Shown here piece by piece: positions 57,348 through 64,000 of a stretch of 64,000 nucleotides of DNA. Under the pieces are notes generated by a model. The model worked only from the letters and a program-made list of their open reading frames with translations. It did no database searches and was not told the DNA's origin. This stretch comes from Cellulomonas persica (GTDB lineage Bacteria > Actinomycetota > Actinomycetes > Actinomycetales > Cellulomonadaceae). Every line of letters starts with the position of its first letter. Positions within the stretch are counted from its first letter, which is position 1. The stretch is taken from NCBI RefSeq assembly GCF_007989825.1, contig NZ_BJUA01000012.1, forward strand, positions 1 through 64,000. Reading direction: 5' to 3'. The translations under genes and the position numbers were made by a program.

Positions 57348-60300
57348 TCAGCCCGCGCGCACGGTCAGCGTGCTCGGACCGGCGGGCGTCCGACGGACCT
57401 CGATGCGGTCGGCGATGGTCTGCTTGAGCGCGTCGACGTGCGAGACGACCCCGACGACACGGCCGCCGGCACGCAGGCGGTCGAGCTCGCCGAGCACCTG
57501 GTCCAGCGTGTGCGCGTCGAGCGTGCCGAACCCCTCGTCGACGAACAGCGTGCCCAGGTCGATGCCGCCGGCCTCGGCCGTCACGACGTCCGCGAGCCCG
57601 AGCGCGAGGCACAGCGACACGTAGAACGTCTCGCCGCCCGACAGCGTGCGCGGGTCGCGCGCCTGCTCGGTGTGGTGGTCGAGCACGCGCATGGCCAGGC
57701 CGGTGCGCCGCGAGCTGACGTCCTCCTTGCGGTCGCTGCGCGTGAGCTCGTAGCGACCGTCGGACATCCCGACGAGCCGCGCGTTGGCCGCGGCGACGAC
57801 GTCCTCGAAGCGGCGGACCAGCACGTACGTCGACAGCGAGAGCCCGTGGCCGTTGTCGGTCCCCGTCCCGCTCGCGAGCCCGGCGATCCGCAGCACCGGG
57901 GCGGCGTCGCCGAGCCGACGCGCGTGCTCCTCGACCGACTCGACCACCGACCGGGCCGCCTCCTGCGCAGCCCCGGCGCGCGAGACGGCCACGCCCGCGC
58001 GGCCCGCCGCGGTGCGCGACTGGTCGGCGGCGTCGCGCTCGGCCGCGACGGCGGCGGCCACGTCCGGGGCGACCGCCTCGCCGTCGACGACCTCGAGCGT
58101 CGCCAGCAGCGGCTCGCCGTCGAGCTCGCGCAGCCCGGTACGCGTCCGGTCGAGTGCGGTGTCGTGCTCGCGTGCCGCGCGCTCGAGCGCGAGCGCGTCG
58201 GCGTCGGGCAGGTCCGCCACGCGTGCGGCCGCCGCGTCGAGGAAACCGTGCTCGGTGAGGGCCTCGTCGAGCTCCGACGCGCGTCGCTGCAGGTCCAGCC
58301 CCGCGGCGACCGCGTCGTCGACGGCGCTGCGCAGGTCCGCGGCGACGGTGGCCCGCTCGACGAGCTCGGCGTGCCGGGCGGCGACGGTCGGGTGGTCGCC
58401 GCAGGCGCGCGCGACCTCGGCCTCCGCCTCGTTGAGCGCGTCTGCCCGCGCGTCGACCAGCATCGCGGCCTTCTCACGCGCGGTGTGCGCGACCGCGCGC
58501 TCCCGACGGCGCTGCTCGGTCGCGGCCGCGTGCGCGTCGATCTGCGCGCGCAGCCGCGTCACGTCGGCACCCGCCGCGCGCGCCGCCGTGAGCCGACGCT
58601 CCGCCTCGACGAGCTCGTGCCCCGCGTCGGCTGCCGTGACCCCGCCGGTCGCGTCGCGCGCGACCCCGACCTCGGACTCCAGGCCCGCGAGCACCTCACG
58701 CGCCCGGGTCAGCGCCGCCTCGGCACGCTGCCGTGTCTGCTCGGCGAGCGCGACCTCGTCCGCCGTGACGTGGTCGGCGTCGAGCGCGGCCGGTGCCGGG
58801 TGCTCGACGCTCCCGCACACGGGACAGCCCTCGCCGGGAACCAGTCCGGCCGCGAGCTCTCCGGCGAGCCCGGCGATCCGCGCGGCGCGCGCCGCCGCCT
58901 CACGCTCGACCGCGAGGAGGGCAACCTGCGCCGCCTGCTCGACGTCCGCCGCGGCGTGGTCCCGCCGCTCCAGCAGCGCCCCGAGCTGCACATGGGCCTC
59001 GACGCACTGCTTCGCGGCGCGCAGCGCGACCGCGAGCTCGGCCTCGTCCGCGGCCACGGCACGCGCGGCCTCGAGCGCCGACGTGAGCGCCGCGGCCTCG
59101 CCGGGTCGCGAGTCGAGCCACGCGTCGTGCGCGGCGAGCTCGGTCTCGTGGTTCTCGACCGCACCGCGCGCCCGGGTCAGCTCGAGTCGCAAGCTCTGCA
59201 GCGACGCCTCGACCCGCACCGCGTGCTCGAGGGCCGCGGCGGCACGCAGGGCGTCGTCGTGCGCGCCGACGAGCTCGGCACGTGCCGCCTCGCCGAGCCC
59301 GACCCACGCGTCGGGCCCGTCGGCGGGGTCCGGCAGCGCGACCAGCTCCGCGAGATCCGTAGGGGCGACGTCCCGCGCGGCTGCGAGCCCCTTGGCCGCC
59401 GCGTCCAGCGCGACCGTGGCGTCCTCGACCGCGCGCAGCTGCGGGCGCACGGCACGAGCGGCGCGCGCACGCAGCAGCCGGACCTGCCGGTCCGCGTGCG
59501 CCTGCGCCGCGTCCTCGAGCGTGGTGAGCTCGCCGCGCAGCCGGTCGCGCGTCGCGAGCAGGCGCGCCGTGCGCTGCGCGACCTCGGCGGCCGAGCTCGC
59601 TGCGGCGTGCGTGGCGGCGGCCGCATCGGCGTGAGCGCGCGCCAGCCGCGCGTCCTCGGCGAGCGCACCGAGCGGTCCGGCGAGCGCGGCCTCGACGTCG
59701 GGGGCGGCACCGCGCCCGACGAGCGCCGCGCCGACGGCCTCGTGCACGGGTGCGAGCGCGGTCTCGTCGAGCCCGGCGGCGCCCGCCAGGTGCGCCACGC
59801 GCTCCTCGACGGTCCGCCGCGTCGCCTCGGTCGCGCGGTCCGCCTCGCGGCGCATCTCGACGAGCCGCGCCTGCATGCGCTGGTAGACCTCCGTGCCGAA
59901 GATCTTCTGGAGCAGTGCGGGCCGCTCCTTCTCGGGGTCCGCACGCAGGAAGCGCGCGAACTCGCCCTGCGGCAGCACGATGGTCTGGACGAACTGCTCA
60001 CGGTCCAGGCCCACGATGCGCTGGATCTCCGCACCTGCCTCGTCGAGACGCGGAGAGATCATCTCGCCCGCCGGCTCGTCGTCGGGCCCCACGCCACCGT
60101 CGGCGGCCAGCCGCCACAGCCGCACGGACGCCTGCTGCCGGACCGTGCCCGTGCCGCGCTTCTTGGCGCGGTCGAACGCGGGCGTGCGGCGCACGCGGAA
60201 CCGCCCGGCCCCGACCTCGAACGTCAGGTCGACGAACGACTCCGTCTCGTCGTCGGCGTACGCCGAGCGCACCCGGTCGCCGCTGGACTCGGCCGAGGCG

Positions 60301-60467
60301 ACCTTGCCGTACAGCGCGAACACCACGGCGTCGATCACGGTCGACTTGCCCGCGCCCGTGGGGCCCTCCAGCAGGAACAGCCCGGACGCGCCGAGCTCGG
60401 CGAAGTCGATCGTGTGACGGCCCGCGAACGGGCCGATCGCCTGGAGCGTGAGGGAGACGAGCTGCAT
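57348..60467 (-). CDS. sbcC: SbcC exonuclease ATPase subunit
   Basis: The 1039-residue SMC-like ATPase has an N-terminal P-loop segment (MQLVSLTLQAIGPFAGRHTI then LEGPTGAGKSTVIDAVVFALYG), long coiled-coil arms and the zinc-hook CPVCGSVEHP near the middle. The C-terminal half has SGGETFYVSLCLALGLADVV and LFVDEGFGTLDAHTLDQVL. With SbcD it forms a DNA-hairpin-cutting exonuclease that processes palindromes and broken ends. The ATG at 60467 overlaps the sbcD stop by one base (TGATG), so the two are coupled. Confidence 0.95.
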   Translation of the reverse strand: MQLVSLTLQAIGPFAGRHTIDFAELGASGLFLLEGPTGAGKSTVIDAVVFALYGKVASAESSGDRVRSAYADDETESFVDLTFEVGAGRFRVRRTPAFDRAKKRGTGTVRQQASVRLWRLAADGGVGPDDEPAGEMISPRLDEAGAEIQRIVGLDREQFVQTIVLPQGEFARFLRADPEKERPALLQKIFGTEVYQRMQARLVEMRREADRATEATRRTVEERVAHLAGAAGLDETALAPVHEAVGAALVGRGAAPDVEAALAGPLGALAEDARLARAHADAAAATHAAASSAAEVAQRTARLLATRDRLRGELTTLEDAAQAHADRQVRLLRARAARAVRPQLRAVEDATVALDAAAKGLAAARDVAPTDLAELVALPDPADGPDAWVGLGEAARAELVGAHDDALRAAAALEHAVRVEASLQSLRLELTRARGAVENHETELAAHDAWLDSRPGEAAALTSALEAARAVAADEAELAVALRAAKQCVEAHVQLGALLERRDHAAADVEQAAQVALLAVEREAAARAARIAGLAGELAAGLVPGEGCPVCGSVEHPAPAALDADHVTADEVALAEQTRQRAEAALTRAREVLAGLESEVGVARDATGGVTAADAGHELVEAERRLTAARAAGADVTRLRAQIDAHAAATEQRRRERAVAHTAREKAAMLVDARADALNEAEAEVARACGDHPTVAARHAELVERATVAADLRSAVDDAVAAGLDLQRRASELDEALTEHGFLDAAAARVADLPDADALALERAAREHDTALDRTRTGLRELDGEPLLATLEVVDGEAVAPDVAAAVAAERDAADQSRTAAGRAGVAVSRAGAAQEAARSVVESVEEHARRLGDAAPVLRIAGLASGTGTDNGHGLSLSTYVLVRRFEDVVAAANARLVGMSDGRYELTRSDRKEDVSSRRTGLAMRVLDHHTEQARDPRTLSGGETFYVSLCLALGLADVVTAEAGGIDLGTLFVDEGFGTLDAHTLDQVLGELDRLRAGGRVVGVVSHVDALKQTIADRIEVRRTPAGPSTLTVRAG

Positions 60468-61636
60468 CAGGCGCTCCGCTCCGCTGCCGCGGCGTGCTCG
60501 TACGCGGCGCGCAGCACCGCGAGCTCGTCGTCGTCCGGGGGCGATCCCGCGACGTGCGCCACGAAGTCGCACGCGACCTCGACGGGGTCGGCAGCGGACG
60601 TGACGGCGCGCAGCGTCGGCCCGGTCGCCGTCTCGGGCGGGCGGTGCTGCACGACGAGCGCGTGCGGCAGCCGGGCGCGCACGCGCGCGTACAGGTCCTG
60701 CGGCCGACGCTCGTCGGTCACGACGACCCGCACCCAGTCGTCGACGTGCGCCTCACCTGCCGCGCCGAGGACCTCCTCGAGCGTGCCGGTGACGTCCGCG
60801 AGCCGTCGCGGCACGGGCGCGGGCACGAGCTCGGTCCGCACGTCGTCGCCCGACAGGTCGACGAGCACCGACGACTTCGCGTGCCGCTGCTCGGAGAACG
60901 AGTACGCCAGGGGCGAGCCGCTGTACCGCATCGTCGTGCCGGCCGGGCCGGTGACGACCTGCGGACCGTGCAGGTGGCCGAGCGCGACGTAGTCCACACC
61001 GCCCAGCACGTCCGACGGCACGTGGTCGACCCCGCCGACCCGGATGTCCCGCTCGGACTCGCTCGCCACTCCCCCGATCACGAACGCGTGCGCCGCGACC
61101 ACCGACCGCACCCGCCGGGCGCTCGAGCGCTCGGTGAGGTCGGCGCGCACCCGGGCCATCGCCGCGGCGGTCACGGCCTCGTGCGAGCGGGCGAGCGCGG
61201 GCGCGCCCGGCTCGACGAGCTGCGTGCGGACCGTGTCCGGGTCGAGGTACGGCAGGCCGTACACGAGAAGCTCGCGGCCCTCGGCGTCCGTGACCTCGAC
61301 CGGCCGGTCGAGCCCCGCGACGCGTGTCCGCAGCGCCACCCGCTCGCGCATGAGCGCCGCGCCGAACCCGAGCCGCGTCGCGGAGTCGTGGTTGCCGGAC
61401 GTGAGCACGACCGTCGTGAGCTCCGCGAGCCGCGCGAGCGTGTCGGACAGGAGCGTGACCGCCTCGACGGGTGGGATCGCGCGGTCGTACACGTCCCCCG
61501 CGACGACGACCGCGTCGACCTGCTCGGAGCGCACCACGTCGACCAGGTGGTCCAGGTACGCCGCCTGGTGGTCGAGCAGGTCGACCCCGTGCAGCGTCCG
61601 GCCCAGGTGCCAGTCGGAGGTGTGCAGCATCCGCAT
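60467..61636 (-). CDS. sbcD: SbcD nuclease subunit
   Basis: The 389-residue calcineurin-like phosphoesterase has MRMLHTSDWHLGRTLHG, VVVAGDVYDRAIPP, VLTSGNHDSATRLGFG and ALGHLHGPQ, the full Mn-site set of Mre11/SbcD. A C-terminal cap domain follows. The ATG at 61636 gives the normal start, and a -10 TACCGT lies 7 nt upstream with no Shine-Dalgarno, so the operon is probably leaderless. A second ATG 6 nt downstream is possible. Confidence 0.95.
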   Translation of the reverse strand: MRMLHTSDWHLGRTLHGVDLLDHQAAYLDHLVDVVRSEQVDAVVVAGDVYDRAIPPVEAVTLLSDTLARLAELTTVVLTSGNHDSATRLGFGAALMRERVALRTRVAGLDRPVEVTDAEGRELLVYGLPYLDPDTVRTQLVEPGAPALARSHEAVTAAAMARVRADLTERSSARRVRSVVAAHAFVIGGVASESERDIRVGGVDHVPSDVLGGVDYVALGHLHGPQVVTGPAGTTMRYSGSPLAYSFSEQRHAKSSVLVDLSGDDVRTELVPAPVPRRLADVTGTLEEVLGAAGEAHVDDWVRVVVTDERRPQDLYARVRARLPHALVVQHRPPETATGPTLRAVTSAADPVEVACDFVAHVAGSPPDDDELAVLRAAYEHAAAAERSA

Positions 61637-61643
61637 GCGGTGG

Positions 61644-61649
61644 ACGGTA
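61644..61649 (-). promoter_or_regulatory. -10 box of the sbcDC operon (leaderless)
   Basis: Minus-strand TACCGT, 7 nt before the sbcD ATG. Confidence 0.6.
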
Positions 61650-61846
61650 TCCGCCGCGTCCGACACGACCGGGAACCGACAGGCGGCGGGCGGGACGCCC
61701 GTGCGCCTGCACCAAGTCTTCACGATTTCTCATCCCCCAGGGGGACCCCACGCGACCTGCGCAGACGCCAGGGTTGCTCCCAGTGCGACGGGAGACCCGG
61801 CCGACCCGGCGGGGCGTCGCACCTGATGACAGGGGGGTATCTCTCC

Positions 61847-63667
61847 ATGAGCACTCGAACGCGCACGTCCGCCTTCGCGGCGCTCGTCGTCGCGGTGGCC
61901 CTGACGGGCTCCACGATGACCGCCGCCAACGCGGCCGGACCGGGCTCCGCGCCCGCGGCCGCACCCACGGCCGTGAAGGCCGACAAGACGAGCGCCAAGG
62001 AGGCTGCTCGCGTCGACTCCGTCACGGCCGACATCGACTGGTTCGACTGCACCAACGTCGTCGGACCCGGCGTGGACTGCGGGACCGTCGACCTGCCGCT
62101 GGACTACGACGACCCGACGGGCCCGACGACGTCCGTCGCGCTGCTACGCTCGCGCGCGACGCAGCCCACCAAGAAGCTCGGCACGCTGTTCGTGAACCCC
62201 GGTGGCCCGGGCGGCTCGGCGGTCTCGATGGCCGCGAGCGCCGAGTACTTCCTGCCGCCGGACATCATCAAGCGCTTCGACGTGGTCGGCATCGACCCGC
62301 GCGGCACGAACTTCAGCGACAACGTCGCCTGCTGGCGCAACCTCGGCGAACAGACGAACGCCCTGCTGCCGCTCAACGAGCACGCCTACCCGGTGTCCGT
62401 CGCCGAGCGCACCGACTTCATCAACGCCTCGAAGGCGTTCGGCCAGGCCTGCTCGACCACGGGCCAGCCGCTGTCGGCCTCCATGTCCACCGCGAACGTC
62501 GCGCGTGACATGGACGTCGTGCGCCGCACGCTCGGCGACTCGAAGCTCACCTACCTGGGCTTCTCCTACGGCACGTACCTCGGCAACGTGTACGCGAACC
62601 TCTACCCGGACCGCGTGCGCGCGATCGTGATCGACGGCGTGGTGGACCCGGCCGGCTGGCAGGGCCGCTCCGCGACCGCGAACATCCCGCAGACGCAGCG
62701 CATCGCCTCGGGTGACGGCGCCTGGAAGGCCCTGCGTGAGATCCTCACGCGCTGCGGGAAGAAGGGCCCGAAGTACTGCCACCTCGCACAGCGCAGCTCC
62801 GACCCGAAGGCGCTGTTCGACAGGTTCTCCAAGAAGCTCAAGGCCACGCCCATCGACCTGGGCGACGGCTGGGTGCTCGACTACCCGACGGTGATGTCGC
62901 TGCTGCTCAGCGACCTCTACAGCAGCGACGCGTGGGTCTGGGTCGACATGGACATCGACGCCCTGATCGAGCTGCAGAGGAACCCGGTGACGAGCGCCGA
63001 GCGCAAGGCGTGGAACGCCGCGAAGAAGCACCTCACGAAGCGCTTCAAGGACTTCGAGGACCTGAAGTCGGCCGACGAGCGCAAGCTCGCCCAGCTCGCG
63101 AAGGCGCCCGGGTTCTCCTACCCGTACGACAACAGCCCCGAGGCGTTCCAGTCGGTCCTGTGCACCGACGGCCTGAACCCCGCCGACGCGTCCGCCTGGG
63201 TCCAGGCGGGCCGGAACGCGGAGACGACCGGTGGCGGCTTCGGCCAGCTGTGGACGTGGGCCTCGTCGCCGTGCGCGTCGAAGACGTGGACCGCCAAGGA
63301 CGAGGACTCCTACCGCGGCGGCTTCTCGGCCGCCACGTCCGCCCCGGTCCTGGTCATCGGCAACAAGTGGGACCCGGCGACCAACTACCGCGGCGCGTAC
63401 AAGGCCGCCAAGCTCCTGAAGAACTCGGCGTTCATCTCGAGCGACAGCTGGGGCCACACCGCGTACGGCTCCTCGACCTGCGTCGACACCGCCGTGACGA
63501 ACTACATCATCAGCGGCAAGGCCTCGTTCACGACGAAGACCTGCAAGGGTGCGCAGCCGTTCGCCTGGAAGATCGACTCGGGTGAGTCGGAGTCGGTGAG
63601 GCTCGGTCACGTCAAGGGCCGCGCGCCGATCACGCCGCCGGTCCCGGGCAGCCTCCCGCACCTGTGA
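61847..63667 (+). CDS. Secreted alpha/beta hydrolase (TAP-type, tripeptidyl aminopeptidase-like)
   Basis: The 606-residue secreted protein has a signal peptide (AFAALVVAVALTGSTMTAANAAG). An alpha/beta hydrolase domain follows with LFVNPGGPGGSAVSM, the nucleophile elbow YLGFSYGTYLGN (Ser) and a lid region. The C-terminal TAP-like domain contains APVLVIGNKWDPATNY (Asp) and SDSWGHTAYGSSTCVD (His). This matches the Streptomyces SlpD/SlpE and tripeptidyl-aminopeptidase group that trims peptides from the N-terminus. Cys pairs suit an exported fold. The ATG at 61847 follows AGGGGGG at 9 nt. It is divergent from sbcDC; a strong terminator follows. Confidence 0.93.
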   Translation: MSTRTRTSAFAALVVAVALTGSTMTAANAAGPGSAPAAAPTAVKADKTSAKEAARVDSVTADIDWFDCTNVVGPGVDCGTVDLPLDYDDPTGPTTSVALLRSRATQPTKKLGTLFVNPGGPGGSAVSMAASAEYFLPPDIIKRFDVVGIDPRGTNFSDNVACWRNLGEQTNALLPLNEHAYPVSVAERTDFINASKAFGQACSTTGQPLSASMSTANVARDMDVVRRTLGDSKLTYLGFSYGTYLGNVYANLYPDRVRAIVIDGVVDPAGWQGRSATANIPQTQRIASGDGAWKALREILTRCGKKGPKYCHLAQRSSDPKALFDRFSKKLKATPIDLGDGWVLDYPTVMSLLLSDLYSSDAWVWVDMDIDALIELQRNPVTSAERKAWNAAKKHLTKRFKDFEDLKSADERKLAQLAKAPGFSYPYDNSPEAFQSVLCTDGLNPADASAWVQAGRNAETTGGGFGQLWTWASSPCASKTWTAKDEDSYRGGFSAATSAPVLVIGNKWDPATNYRGAYKAAKLLKNSAFISSDSWGHTAYGSSTCVDTAVTNYIISGKASFTTKTCKGAQPFAWKIDSGESESVRLGHVKGRAPITPPVPGSLPHL

Positions 63668-63705
63668 GGCACCTGATCAGGGCCTCATGAGGGCCTGACG
63701 GATCC

Positions 63706-63743
63706 CGACGGGGGTCGCGACGTCCGCGTCGCGGCCCCCGTCG
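63706..63743. terminator. Bidirectional terminator after the hydrolase gene
   Basis: Seventeen-nt arms (63706-63722 and 63727-63743) with one G-U pair enclose a 4-nt loop between convergent genes. Confidence 0.88.
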
Positions 63744-63782
63744 TGCGTCTGCGTCCGGGACGGGCACGACGCGCGTCGTGGT

Positions 63783-64000
63783 TCAGTCCGTCGCGGCGTC
63801 CTGCGTGACGTCGGCGACGGTCGCCCCCAGGGCGCGCGCCAGCTCGTCGCCGTCCACGGTCGCGGCCACCCCGTGCGCACCCGCACCGATCGAGACCCGC
63901 CGACCCCGCACGCGCTCGTCGGCCAGCACGGGCCACGCCGTGATCGAGCCGAACGGCGTGATCGTCCCGCGCTCGTACCCGGTGACGTCGAGCGCGGTCG
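63783..64000 (-). CDS. YbaK/ProX-type aminoacyl-tRNA deacylase, C-terminal part
   Basis: The last 72 residues of a minus-strand gene are visible: ALDVTGYERGTITPFGSI, then TAWPVLADERVRGRRVSIGAG, then AHGVAATVDGDELARALGATVADV. The V-T-G-Y-x-x-G-x-x-x-P-F-G motif is typical of YbaK/prolyl-tRNA editing domains that clear misacylated Cys- or Ala-tRNA. The N-terminus is outside the window. Confidence 0.82.
   Translation of the reverse strand, partial: TALDVTGYERGTITPFGSITAWPVLADERVRGRRVSIGAGAHGVAATVDGDELARALGATVADVTQDAATD

Noticed and set aside
57438..60992. 1184-residue plus-strand open frame opposite sbcC
   Set aside because: Mirrors the codon structure of sbcC; Arg/Ala/Val-only composition, no motifs.
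1..64000. tRNA, rRNA, CRISPR, IS elements, prophage or secondary-metabolite cluster
   Set aside because: No tRNA T-loop pattern, direct-repeat array, transposase, integrase, phage structural, NRPS or PKS motif was seen by eye; a covariance search could still find small RNAs.

Overview
The window is about 74% GC, uses GTG starts heavily, carries many leaderless genes and is full of actinobacterial families: LacI, ROK, PadR and FadR-type GntR regulators, family 43 glycoside hydrolases with LamG and Ig modules, a DUF6318-like lipoprotein, a second EF-G-like GTPase and an F420-type nitroreductase. It is most likely the chromosome of a plant-polymer-degrading member of the Micrococcales, close to Cellulomonas. 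That placement is an inference from gene content. No rRNA, tRNA, CRISPR array, insertion sequence or prophage was seen.

Layout. 1-7.5 kb: a partial MFS exporter, a large secreted GH43 enzyme behind a long structured leader with a LacI-type operator, a YtxH-like protein, a tandem universal stress protein and a DUF2278 protein. 7.5-15.8 kb: a compact UvrA-like ABC protein, a FadR-type regulator with a clear operator, a decayed LacI gene, an intracellular GH43, a PKD protein/lipoprotein pair and a methyltransferase. 15.9-23.3 kb: a five-gene sugar uptake and oxidation operon (ATPase, permease, binding lipoprotein, Gfo/Idh/MocA dehydrogenase, TIM-barrel isomerase) divergent from a ROK regulator. 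23.4-27.0 kb: a PadR-controlled LolD/FtsX-type ABC system. 27.1-34.97 kb: an orphan 417-residue protein, a GtrA protein, a secreted protein, LtrA, an alpha/beta hydrolase, a DUF4287 protein, and a coupled trio of a Gly/Asp repeat peptide, a ribosomal-oxygenase-like cupin and a sucrase/ferredoxin-like protein.

34.97-36.85 kb is a small accessory patch with a DUF6480 peptide, a fragment of an Ig-like secreted protein, a toxin-antitoxin-type pair with its own palindromes and an XRE-regulator remnant. 36.85-40.1 kb handles iron (siderophore-interacting protein behind an iron box, VIT-family transporter) and carries a PRPP-synthetase-like protein. 40.2-46.7 kb: an oxidoreductase, a tandem pair of paralogous membrane-anchored proteins, a Pr6Pr membrane protein, an FKBP lipoprotein and an EF-G-like GTPase. 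46.8-50.2 kb: a MacB/FtsX ABC pair. 50.4-55.9 kb: YciO/Sua5-type synthase, family 5 uracil-DNA glycosylase, VOC protein, FBP (EF-G-binding) protein, nitroreductase-like protein, aquaglyceroporin and an HNH/DUF1524 secreted nuclease. 55.9-64 kb: a DUF2993 protein, SbcD/SbcC, a secreted TAP-type hydrolase and a partial YbaK deacylase.

The genes are mostly ordinary chromosomal ones. The more unusual signals are regulatory or structural: many genes whose -10 box sits 6-8 nt before the start codon (leaderless mRNAs), a palindromic element inserted in frame in the uvrA-like gene, short tandem repeats inside coding regions, the structured GH43 leader, the orphan protein at 27.2-28.4 kb and the coupled repeat-peptide/oxygenase trio. 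No convincing complete novel defence or mobile system was found.
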